Shown here: positions 1 through 5,504 of the stretch, in pieces
Layout of the letters: each line of letters begins with the position of its first letter
How positions within the stretch are numbered: position 1 is the stretch's first letter
The notes under the pieces: generated by a model
Database searches by the model: none
What the model was told of the DNA's origin: nothing
Seen by the model: the letters and a program-made list of their open reading frames with translations, nothing else
Made by a program: the position numbers and the translations under genes
From: Thermoplasmatota archaeon
GTDB taxonomy: Archaea; Thermoplasmatota; Thermoplasmata; RBG-16-68-12; JAJISG01
Direction of reading: 5' to 3'
Length of the DNA stretch: 5,782 bases
Assembly: GCA_022848835.1 (NCBI GenBank)
Contig: JAJISG010000029.1
Coordinates: 1-5,782, forward strand

Positions 1-155
1 ACCCGGAAAGCCGCACCGCTCAGCCCCATCAGCCACGAGTAGGTGACATCCACCCCCAGAAAGTCGGCCACGGCTTTCATGGAACCCATCGGGGTGAACC
101 TCTCGCCGGATGCGAAGGTGACCTTGGGGACCCCTTTGAGAATCCTACGAGACAT
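1..155 (-). CDS. BtrH_N / C39-like protein, N-terminal fragment (runs off left edge)
   Basis: The minus strand is open from an ATG at 155 to the window edge, giving 51 residues plus a partial codon. It starts MSRRILKGVPKVTF and ends TYSWLMGLSGAAFR. From memory of the family, an N-terminal segment ending in 'dYsyLMGvSGAAFR' is typical of BtrH N-terminal / C39-like papain-fold proteins. Those usually have a Cys shortly before the 'gSl.a...yLG' helix. Here that region reads RFTPMGSMKAVADFLG with no Cys in the visible part, so if the family is right this member may lack peptidase chemistry. An in-frame TGA lies eight codons before the last sense codons upstream of the ATG, so the start is well bounded. 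The gene begins 32 bases after the hypothetical ORF at 188-478 and reads the same way, so the two could be co-transcribed. Family assignment is moderate; substrate and role are unknown. Confidence 0.5.
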   Translation of the reverse strand, partial: MSRRILKGVPKVTFASGERFTPMGSMKAVADFLGVDVTYSWLMGLSGAAFR

Positions 156-187
156 CGACTCTGGGATGGTGTTTGAGGTACATCAAT

Positions 188-478
188 CTAAGGTTCCTCC
201 CCTTCGGTGTACATAGCCTTGGGCCGGTCGAGGGAGGAACGAGCAGATACCCCGAGCCAGGATACTGCATGATGCTCTCTCAGGCATCCGAGAAAGGTCT
301 TTTCTATCGCCGGATCCATCCCTAGGGAGCGGTAGAGCGGATTGGCTTCAGGCCGAACGGCTATCTCATCCTCTCGTTCCTTCCGACTCTGCTTTTCATA
401 CAGGCGATAAGGGCCTTCTTTGCAGGCATCTACTACCACAACCTCGCTGCTCTCTCCATCAACGCCTCTGTCCTCCAC
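188..478 (-). CDS. Hypothetical hydrophilic protein (weak candidate)
   Basis: This minus-strand frame encodes 96 residues from a GTG at 478 to a TAG at 188. I recognise no domain. The N-terminal half is acidic (VEDRGVDGESSEV), followed by a mixed-charge stretch (QSRKEREDE) and a C-terminal part with LGMDPAIEKTFLG; there is no signal peptide or membrane segment. In favour of coding: first codon positions are purine-rich, and it lies between two genes on the same strand, 32 bases before the next start. Against: it uses GTG, the nearest GGAGG is about 15 bases upstream, and third positions are less GC-rich than in neighbouring genes. The frame stays open upstream to about 529 without an ATG or GTG, adding residues such as PLRFCRWREEEE, so it could be the remnant of a longer gene. 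The stretch 156-603 holds nothing else I can support. Confidence 0.35.
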   Translation of the reverse strand: MEDRGVDGESSEVVVVDACKEGPYRLYEKQSRKEREDEIAVRPEANPLYRSLGMDPAIEKTFLGCLREHHAVSWLGVSARSSLDRPKAMYTEGEEP

Positions 479-594
479 ACTCTCTTCCTCTTCCCTCCAG
501 CGGCAAAAGCGCAGTGGATATGGAGAGACTCAGGAAGGAGGAGACCATTCGGGCTTCGGACCATCTCCCCGTTCTGGCGACGGTTGAGGTAGGT

Positions 595-609
595 GCCTAG
601 GCCCTAGGG
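595..609. repeat. Two overlapping CTAG palindromes at a stop codon
   Basis: GCCTAGGC (595-602) and CCCTAGGG (602-609) are perfect 8-base palindromes sharing one base. The second spans the TAG stop (604-606) of the minus-strand transporter gene. A second copy of CCCTAGGG lies at 320-327. There is no T-tract, so a terminator cannot be claimed; the pair might be a protein-binding site or chance. Confidence 0.3.
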
Positions 610-1485
610 ACGGCGAAGCCGGGTGAGGAGGGCGATCCAAAGGATCTGGAAGAGGATCATCATCGTGGGGGCCACCACGGCCGTGGGCACGAGTAGGGCG
701 ATGGCAATCGTGGCAGCCAGACCAGCGTTCTTGTAGCAGGAGAAGAGGGTGAGGGATACCCGCTTTGATATCTCAACCTTGAGGAGGAACGCCCAAGCCA
801 CGCCGAAGGAGAGGACCGTTACGGCGGCAGAGCCTCCAAGGGCATAGAGGGCGAGATACGGGTCCTCCAAGATGACCCCCTGGTTGGCGGCACCGACGAA
901 GAATGTGAGGGTGGCGAATGAGAGATTTCTCAGGACCTCCACACTGTCCCTCCTCATCTTCAAAGCCGCCACGCCCCTTGACAGGAGGAGGGGTACCAGG
1001 ATGAGGACCAGGATGGCGGACATGAGGGCCCAAGGGCTTACCTCGACACCGAGGAGGAGAAGGGCTATCACGGGCGTGAGGCCCAGGGAGAGTATGTACA
1101 GGAACGCGGTGGAGGCCACGGACACCTTCACGTCCCCACGAAGGATGGTCGTGAAGGGGACTATGGAGATCGCTGGAGGCACAGCCGCCAGCATCACCCA
1201 TCCCTGCCACAGTGCGGCGGGCGTCATCAGAGCGGCGAGGAGGAGCAGCGAAGGGTGTAGGAGGAAGCTGAGGACCAGGGCGATGGGAATCAGCCTCAAG
1301 GCCACCTTGAACCCGCGAAACCTGACATCCACTAGGGAGAAGGTCATCAGACTGGCCAGCGATGCCATGGCGACCAGGTGCATGCCCTCGAAGGTGAGCC
1401 CCAGGCCGAGCCCGAGCCCCAGGCCCAGGATCATGAGAGTTGAGGGCATGTGGAGAATTCTCGACGCACCCGAGCCATTGGTCAT
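604..1485 (-). CDS. Bile acid:sodium symporter (BASS/SBF-like) family membrane transporter
   Basis: The 293-residue product is almost entirely hydrophobic helices, with about nine or ten likely membrane spans starting near residues 14-30. It resembles the BASS/SBF family: a mid-protein stretch AAVPPAISIVPF (100-111) followed by RGDVKVSVASTA (116-127), then a long helix, and a C-terminal CYKNAGLAATIA (250-261) like the family's 'QN.GLA' element. Family members co-transport organic anions with sodium; some eukaryotic and bacterial members carry pyruvate or pantothenate, so the substrate cannot be named here. Length is slightly below the usual 300-330. Residues 21-30 are an alternating Gly-Leu run encoded by a short DNA repeat. 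The ATG at 1485 is chosen as the most upstream; Met13 (1449) is possible and would start just before the first span. It is transcribed away from the regulator at 1554 from a shared promoter region. Confidence 0.72.
   Translation of the reverse strand: MTNGSGASRILHMPSTLMILGLGLGLGLGLTFEGMHLVAMASLASLMTFSLVDVRFRGFKVALRLIPIALVLSFLLHPSLLLLAALMTPAALWQGWVMLAAVPPAISIVPFTTILRGDVKVSVASTAFLYILSLGLTPVIALLLLGVEVSPWALMSAILVLILVPLLLSRGVAALKMRRDSVEVLRNLSFATLTFFVGAANQGVILEDPYLALYALGGSAAVTVLSFGVAWAFLLKVEISKRVSLTLFSCYKNAGLAATIAIALLVPTAVVAPTMMILFQILWIALLTRLRRP
1396..1425. repeat. Short tandem repeat coding for a Gly-Leu run
   Basis: The 12-mer GAGCCCCAGGCC occurs exactly twice (1396-1407 and 1414-1425) around a 6-base GAGCCC (1408-1413). 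It encodes the alternating Gly-Leu run in the first membrane span of the minus-strand transporter. Units are multiples of six bases, so slippage would change the protein by whole Gly-Leu pairs without breaking the frame. Confidence 0.6.
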
Positions 1486-1525
1486 ACACCCTGCCTGAGA
1501 GATCCTGAGCCTTGAGATTGATTAC

Positions 1526-1535
1526 CTATTTATAG
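1526..1535. promoter_or_regulatory. TATA element in divergent promoter region
   Basis: The sequence CTATTTATAG reads TATTTATA on the plus strand (1527-1534) and TATAAATA on the minus strand. Its centre is about 24 bases before the ATG at 1554, the spacing expected for leaderless archaeal transcription of the HTH-10 gene. Read the other way it lies about 45 bases from the transporter ATG at 1485, predicting a leader of roughly 20 bases. It is the only AT-rich stretch in this 68-base divergent gap. Which direction it serves, or both, is inferred; no clear BRE was seen on either side. Confidence 0.55.
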
Positions 1536-1553
1536 ACATAGCATCTCCTTTAA

Positions 1554-2210
1554 ATGGTGACCTCATTACTGGTCGAGTTTCAGGTCAAGTCCGAACTCTG
1601 CCCCCTGGTCCGGTTGACGGAGGCCTTCAAGGAGGTGGAGGTCGAGTACATCGAGATGGCCTCCGTTTCCGATCATGAGTTCCTGGAAGTCTTCGAGGTG
1701 CGGGGTCCCCAAGTGAAGGAATTTCGAGAGGCGGTGACGTCAACCGAAGGCATCCATAAAGTCCAAGTCATTGAGGAGGCGCCCGAAAGGTTAGTGTGCC
1801 AGGGCATCATCGGCTGCAGGTGCATCCGCTCGCTGCTGGCCCAGCAGGGTTGGATTCCCTTGAGAGTGAGGGCATCGAAGGGCCTGGAGAGAGTCGCTCT
1901 GGGCGTCCAGGACTTGGAGGAGGCCCGAGACCTCGTGAACTTTGTCAAGTCCAACTACTCCGGCTTCGAGCTGCTGAGGATCACCTCTCGAGGTGCCCTG
2001 GGAATATCCTCCAAGCAGGACCTCAGGGCCTACAGTTTGACCGCGAAACAGGAGGAGGTGCTGCAGAGGGCCCTCTTCGCAGGCTACTTCGACCCTTACA
2101 GGAAGAAGACCGCCAAGGAGATCGCCAGGAGCATGGGCATCGACAGGAGCACTTTCTCCAGGCATCTGAGGACCGCCCTGAGAAGGGTACTTTCGGAGCT
2201 GCTGGATTAA
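1554..2210 (+). CDS. HTH-10 (bacterio-opsin activator type) transcriptional regulator
   Basis: The 218-residue protein ends in an HTH-10 DNA-binding domain (about 162-218): LTAKQEEVLQRALFAGYFD is the family's hallmark opening, followed by KTAKEIARSMGIDRSTFSRH as the helix-turn-helix and a final helix RTALRRVLSELL. The preceding 150 or so residues are a mixed alpha/beta sensor-like region that I cannot name. It carries four cysteines: C16 in the context LCPL, and C82, C88 and C90 in VCQGIIGCRC. This could bind a metal or sense redox state, which is inference. The start is firm because a TAA directly precedes the ATG, and the TATA element about 24 bases upstream suggests a leaderless mRNA. It is divergent from the transporter and 73 bases before the oxidoreductase operon, so either could be its target. 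Confidence 0.85.
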   Translation: MVTSLLVEFQVKSELCPLVRLTEAFKEVEVEYIEMASVSDHEFLEVFEVRGPQVKEFREAVTSTEGIHKVQVIEEAPERLVCQGIIGCRCIRSLLAQQGWIPLRVRASKGLERVALGVQDLEEARDLVNFVKSNYSGFELLRITSRGALGISSKQDLRAYSLTAKQEEVLQRALFAGYFDPYRKKTAKEIARSMGIDRSTFSRHLRTALRRVLSELLD

Positions 2211-2222
2211 GCCTTCATATAG

Positions 2223-2239
2223 CTGCAGCATAGTTGCAG
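2223..2239. repeat. Small inverted repeat upstream of the BlaI-ferredoxin gene
   Basis: CTGCA (2223-2227) and TGCAG (2235-2239) are exact inverted arms around a 7-base spacer, in the gap between the HTH-10 gene and the oxidoreductase operon. GCTGCAGC (2222-2229) is itself a perfect palindrome. The site could bind a regulator, but arms this short may arise by chance. Confidence 0.25.
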
Positions 2240-2263
2240 TGTACCTTTAGGGATGGCTGTCCT

Positions 2264-2277
2264 CTTACAGTTGTCAG
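2264..2277. promoter_or_regulatory. Candidate BlaI/CopY-type operator
   Basis: CTTACAGTTGTCAG is an imperfect palindrome in which five of six base pairs match around a 2-base centre. It resembles the TACAnnTGTA core known for BlaI/MecI/CopY repressors. It ends six bases before the ATG of a gene that encodes a BlaI-type DNA-binding domain, where binding would cover the predicted transcription start. A separate TGTA half-site lies at 2240-2243. A weak TATA-like CTTTAG (2245-2250) would place transcription start near 2272. Autoregulation is inferred. Confidence 0.4.
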
Positions 2278-2283
2278 AGCTTC

Positions 2284-2982
2284 ATGACAATGAGACTAGG
2301 TCCCCTCGAGACCCGAGTCCTGGGAACTCTCCGGAACTTGGGGAGCGCGCCGGCCCGGCGGGTGATCGACGCCCTGGGACAGCGAGGGAAGAGGGTCACC
2401 TACGCAACCGTGAGCACGGTCCTGGACCGCCTATACTCGAGGGGACTGGTTGGCAGGAACAAGGAGGACTTCAAGGGACGCTTCAGGTATGTCTATAACT
2501 ACCTAGACATAAAGGAGGAGTTCCTCAAGTCGTTGGTAGAAAACGTCAGGTCCCTCCTAGGTGACGTTGACATAAGGGAGATTGAGGAGCACCTGGAGGC
2601 CGAGCCGCTCTGGGCGATGGCCGCCGGGGCGGTACACGTGTCCCGTCCCCCCATGCAGGATACTTTCCCGAGGCCGAGGGCACAACCGGCGCAGCAGGCA
2701 TCCCTCTACATGGAGACCCTCCGCAGTCCCGTTAACCTCTCCAGGTTCCCAAGGCCTCGCGGAAAGGTCTACATCATACCGGGCAGATGCAAGGAGTGCA
2801 GCTTCTGCTGGGAGTTCTGCCCCCTGGATGTCTTGGAGAGTAGCGATGATGCCAACGAGAAAGGCTATCGCTATCCTAAGGTGAAGGAGGGGAAGGAGGA
2901 CGCCTGCGTCAACTGTGGGATGTGTAGAGACGTGTGCCCCGAGTTCGCCATCTTTACGGTGGAGGTGGAAAAGGTTGCCTGA
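2284..2982 (+). CDS. korD: BlaI-type winged-helix domain fused to 2[4Fe-4S] ferredoxin (2-oxoacid oxidoreductase delta subunit)
   Basis: One uninterrupted 232-residue frame joins two unrelated parts. Residues about 5-90 form a BlaI/MecI/CopY-like winged helix: [13 protein letters not shown], the recognition helix [18 protein letters not shown] (39-56), a basic wing [10 protein letters not shown] (65-74), then a helix (76-93) where family members dimerise. Residues 107-160 are a Pro/Arg-rich linker. Residues 161-232 are a KorD/PorD-type ferredoxin with two CX2CX2CX3CP motifs: C169, C172, C175, C179 and C208, C211, C214, C218. The delta role is to pass electrons from the beta subunit to ferredoxin. 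A TAG nine codons upstream of the ATG in frame bounds the start, and Met3 is possible. Internal Met124 (2653) and Met143 (2710) could give a free ferredoxin but have no ribosome-binding motif. The alpha gene starts 13 bases after the stop. The enzyme-subunit call is strong; the function of the fusion is inferred. Confidence 0.85.
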   Translation: MTMRLGPLETRVLGTLRNLGSAPARRVIDALGQRGKRVTYATVSTVLDRLYSRGLVGRNKEDFKGRFRYVYNYLDIKEEFLKSLVENVRSLLGDVDIREIEEHLEAEPLWAMAAGAVHVSRPPMQDTFPRPRAQPAQQASLYMETLRSPVNLSRFPRPRGKVYIIPGRCKECSFCWEFCPLDVLESSDDANEKGYRYPKVKEGKEDACVNCGMCRDVCPEFAIFTVEVEKVA

Positions 2983-2995
2983 TCAGCGGCCTGTG

Positions 2996-4120
2996 ATGAC
3001 GGGAGAGCACTTCATGAAAGGCGATGAGGCCCTCGTGGAGGGATCCATCGCCGCTGGCTGTCGGTTTTACGCAGGCTATCCCATAACACCCTCTTCGGAG
3101 ATCGCCGAGAGGATGGCTTGGAGGATGCCCCTGGTGGGCGGCGACTACATCCAGATTGAGGATGAGATGGGAAGTCTGGCTGCAGTCATAGGGGCGTCGT
3201 GCGCAGGAGCGAAGGCCATGACCGCTACATCAGGCCCCGGTTTCTCCCTGATGATGGAGCATATCGGTCTCGCCATCATGCTGGAGGCCCCCTGTGTCGT
3301 CGTCGATATCCAGAGAGGCGGTCCAAGCACCGGCCTGCCAACCCTGATGTCTCAAGGCGACATGATGCAGGCGCGTTGGGGCTCTCACGGGGACTACGAG
3401 ATGGTGGCATACGCCCCTGGCACCGTCCAGGAGATGTTCGACTTCGCGATCAAGGCTTTCAACACGGCGGAGAGGTTCCGAGTCCCGGTATTGGTCATGG
3501 GGGATCAGATAGTCGGGCAGATGACAGCCAGACTGGTCATCCCTTCGGAGGAGGAGATAGAGGTCTCCTACAGGCCCCTACCTGACGTTCCCCCAGAGGA
3601 GTACTCGCCCGCCGATGTTTCCCGCCTGGTCCCCCCCATGGTCCTGCCCGGCGAGGGCTATGGTCTTCACATGACGGCTCTCACCCACGACGAGTTCGGG
3701 TACCCCGAGACCAGCGCCTCTCGTCAGGAGTCACTGGTGCCTAGATTGATACGGAAGATAAAGGAGAACGAGCAGGACATTGTCGAGTATGAGGAAAGGC
3801 TACTCGATGATGCGGAGGTGGGCCTCGTGGTCTACGGGTCCATGAAGGGCCCCGGTTGGGAGGCTGTCCAGGCAGCCAGGAAGGAGGGCATCAAGGCCGG
3901 AATTCTGAGGCTCATCACGCCCTGGCCTTTCCCCAGGGAGCCTGTTGAGCGGCTATCTGAACGGGTAGCCGCGATCCTCGTAGCGGAGGTCAACATGGGT
4001 CAGATGGTGCACTCAGTGAGGGAGTATGCCCGATGCCCCGTGCATCACCTAGGCCACCCGGGGGGCCGCATCTTCCATCCGGATGAGATACTGAGGGCCC
4101 TGAGGAAGGTGATAACCTGA
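2996..4120 (+). CDS. korA: 2-oxoacid:ferredoxin oxidoreductase, alpha subunit (KorA-like, probably 2-oxoglutarate)
   Basis: The 374-residue product matches archaeal KorA in length and sequence. It opens MTGEHFMKGDEALVEG, close to the methanogen KorA N-terminus, then CRFYAGYPITPSSE (22-35), EDEMGSLAAVIGA (55-67), TATSGPGFSLM (76-86), the substrate-region motif RGGPSTGLPT (107-116), QARWGSHGDYE (125-135), THDEFGYPE (230-238), and near the end RLITPWPFP and EVNMGQM. It supplies the pyrimidine-binding side of the thiamine diphosphate site for oxidative decarboxylation to acyl-CoA. The frame is open upstream to 2915, but that extension overlaps the ferredoxin codons, so ATG 2996 is chosen by alignment to the family N-terminus. 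GTG 2993 is adjacent, and Met7 (3014) has a GGGAG eight bases upstream, so 3014 is a real alternative. Substrate choice between 2-oxoglutarate and another 2-oxoacid is not proven. Confidence 0.93.
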   Translation: MTGEHFMKGDEALVEGSIAAGCRFYAGYPITPSSEIAERMAWRMPLVGGDYIQIEDEMGSLAAVIGASCAGAKAMTATSGPGFSLMMEHIGLAIMLEAPCVVVDIQRGGPSTGLPTLMSQGDMMQARWGSHGDYEMVAYAPGTVQEMFDFAIKAFNTAERFRVPVLVMGDQIVGQMTARLVIPSEEEIEVSYRPLPDVPPEEYSPADVSRLVPPMVLPGEGYGLHMTALTHDEFGYPETSASRQESLVPRLIRKIKENEQDIVEYEERLLDDAEVGLVVYGSMKGPGWEAVQAARKEGIKAGILRLITPWPFPREPVERLSERVAAILVAEVNMGQMVHSVREYARCPVHHLGHPGGRIFHPDEILRALRKVIT

Positions 4121-4131
4121 AGAGCGCGACA

Positions 4132-4968
4132 GTGACTGAGAGCCACCCTGAGGACGCGTTGTTGAGAGCCCATAGGTTGCCTCACATCTGGTGTCCAGGC
4201 TGCGGTCTGGGGAACGCCCTCAGATGCTATGTGGAGGCCATGGAGGCCTCCGATACGCCTCTGGACAAGCATGTTTGTGTCTCGGGCATCGGTTGCAGTG
4301 GCAGAGCAGCGGGGTACGTCAATGTGGACTCCTACCATACAACCCATGGGAGGCCCATCCCCTTCGCGACCGGTCTGAAACTGGTGAGGCCAGAGCTTGA
4401 GGTGACAGTCTTCTCCGGAGATGGGGATTTGGTCACCATCGGTGGCAACCACCTCATCCATGCTGCCCGTCGGAACCTCGACCTCAACGTCCTGTGCGCC
4501 AACAACTTCAACTACGGGATGACCGGGGGTCAGTTCGGAGCGACAACGCCCTACGCTGCCCGGACAACCACGACGCCCTACGGGAACTTCGAGCAGGCCT
4601 TCAACCTGCCCCTCCTCGTGGCCGCCTCTGGTGCGACCTTCGTGTCCCGTTGGACCAGCCTCCACGTCCGTCAGCTCACGAAGGCGATCGAGAGGGCCTT
4701 CGAGGTCGACGGCTTCGCCTTCGTCGAGATCCTCTCCCCCTGTCCCGTGGGCTTTGGCAGGAAGAACGAGTTCGCCGACGCCCTGGCCGAGATGACACAC
4801 TTCCGGGAGAAGGCCATCGTCCGACACGACGCCGACCTGCGGGAGGTCGGAATCACCATGAGGAGGGAGGATCCCATAATCCTGGGCAACTTCGTCGATG
4901 AGGAGAGGCCCTCCTACTTCGTTGGCAAGGACGATCTCCTAAAGAGCGTCCTGGAGGGGAGGGAATGA
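4132..4968 (+). CDS. korB: 2-oxoacid:ferredoxin oxidoreductase, beta subunit (KorB-like)
   Basis: The 278-residue product is the thiamine-diphosphate and [4Fe-4S]-binding beta subunit. Visible are RLPHIWCPGCG (15-25), SGIGCSGRAAGY (51-62), the TPP/magnesium motif SGDGDLVTIGGNH (95-107) continuing to NNFNYGMTGGQ (124-134), and SPCPVGFGR (202-210). Likely cluster ligands by family pattern are C21, C24, C55 and C204. It works with the alpha subunit in decarboxylation and sends electrons to the delta ferredoxin. The start is GTG at 4132, 11 bases after the korA stop. A perfect GGTGAT (4108-4113) inside the end of korA is the nearest ribosome-binding motif, but it is 18 bases away, unusually long. 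No ATG lies between, and an in-frame CTG at 4117 is too close. The end overlaps the gamma start by 4 bases (ATGA). Confidence 0.95.
   Translation: MTESHPEDALLRAHRLPHIWCPGCGLGNALRCYVEAMEASDTPLDKHVCVSGIGCSGRAAGYVNVDSYHTTHGRPIPFATGLKLVRPELEVTVFSGDGDLVTIGGNHLIHAARRNLDLNVLCANNFNYGMTGGQFGATTPYAARTTTTPYGNFEQAFNLPLLVAASGATFVSRWTSLHVRQLTKAIERAFEVDGFAFVEILSPCPVGFGRKNEFADALAEMTHFREKAIVRHDADLREVGITMRREDPIILGNFVDEERPSYFVGKDDLLKSVLEGRE
4953..4963 (+). promoter_or_regulatory. Ribosome-binding site for the gamma subunit
   Basis: GGAGGGGAGGG lies inside the last codons of the beta gene. Its GGAGG (4953-4957) is 7 bases before ATG 4965, a good spacing, and it fixes the gamma start in the ATGA overlap (4965-4968), indicating translational coupling. 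Confidence 0.7.
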
Positions 4969-5504
4969 GGACCGAGATCCGCATGGCTGGTTTCGGCGGT
5001 CAGGGCATCATCACCATGGGCAAGATTCTCGGGAGGGCAGCTGTCATCTATGACAGGAGGCCTGCTGTGCTGACGGAGGACTACGGACCGGAGAAGATCG
5101 GTGGGTGGTCCAAGGCTGACCTCGTTTTGAGCGACGAGGAGATCCAATATCCTCTGGTGGACAGACTCGACATCTTCCTCGCCCTTTCTCAGGATGGATA
5201 TGAGATGTTTCATCACACCTTGAGGGTCGATGGTCAGGCCTTATTCGAGAGCGACCTGGTGAACCCTGAGAAGGGGTGGAAGCAGAGGACGACTTTCATT
5301 CCGGCCCTGCAGACGGCCTCCGACATGGGCAAGAAGGTGGTGGCGAACATAGTGATGATTGGTGCCCTGGTGGAGCTGACTCAGGTGGTCTCAGTCAAGG
5401 CTGCCAAGAAGGCCATTCTGGACAGCATTCCCAAGGGGACTGAGGATCTCAACGAGGCCGCCTTCTCCAAGGGAAGAGAGCTGGCTAGGGAGGAGGGTGG
5501 CTGA
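4965..5504 (+). CDS. korG: 2-oxoacid:ferredoxin oxidoreductase, gamma subunit (KorG/KorC-like)
   Basis: The 179-residue product is the gamma subunit, full length for the family. It starts MRTEIRMAGFGGQGIITMG with the characteristic GFGGQG (9-14), then LTEDYGPEKIGGWSKADLV (36-54), DEEIQYPLV (57-65), and further on ANIVMIGALVELT (127-139), PKGTEDLNEAAFSKG (156-170). The subunit forms the CoA-side shell of the alpha-beta core. One departure: families usually read YGPEaRGGas at the second motif, whereas this protein has YGPEKIGGWS, replacing the Arg and adding a Trp. The ATG overlaps the beta stop and the gene ends in a TGATG overlap with the HdrA-like gene, so all three are probably one transcript. 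Naming follows KorG/KorC usage; the assignment to 2-oxoglutarate rather than another 2-oxoacid rests on the alpha subunit. Confidence 0.93.
   Translation: MRTEIRMAGFGGQGIITMGKILGRAAVIYDRRPAVLTEDYGPEKIGGWSKADLVLSDEEIQYPLVDRLDIFLALSQDGYEMFHHTLRVDGQALFESDLVNPEKGWKQRTTFIPALQTASDMGKKVVANIVMIGALVELTQVVSVKAAKKAILDSIPKGTEDLNEAAFSKGRELAREEGG
5492..5500 (+). promoter_or_regulatory. Ribosome-binding site for the HdrA-like gene
   Basis: GGAGGGTGG sits in the last codons of the gamma gene. GGAGG (5492-5496) is 7 bases before ATG 5504, whose A is shared with the gamma TGA (5502-5504), again suggesting coupled translation. Confidence 0.65.

Noticed and set aside
326..595. Plus-strand frame resembling the C-terminus of an ABC-2-type permease
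   Set aside because: It has no start codon context, its first codon positions are not purine-rich, and its hydrophobicity is explained by the acidic minus-strand frame sharing the same triplets.
520..600. Plus-strand 26-codon ORF starting MERLRKEET
   Set aside because: Too short, no ribosome-binding motif and no neighbour on that strand; cannot be told from chance.
595..609. Transcription terminator for the transporter gene
   Set aside because: The palindromes form only very short stems and no T-rich tract follows on the minus strand.
773..1489. Minus-strand 238-codon frame overlapping the transporter in another phase
   Set aside because: Pro/Arg/His/Gly-rich low-complexity translation typical of an off-frame reading of GC-rich DNA.
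872..1498. Plus-strand 208-codon frame opposite the transporter
   Set aside because: Antisense shadow of a clearly membrane-type BASS gene; the product is arginine-rich with no recognisable domain.
1791..2231. Minus-strand frame opposite the HTH-10 gene
   Set aside because: No family resemblance; the plus-strand HTH-10 protein explains the coding signal.
2915..2995. N-terminal extension of the alpha subunit upstream of 2996
   Set aside because: It overlaps the ferredoxin cysteine codons, and family alignment starts at MTGEHF (2996).
4045..4827. Minus-strand 260-codon frame opposite korB
   Set aside because: Antisense shadow; korB shows all expected catalytic and cluster motifs.
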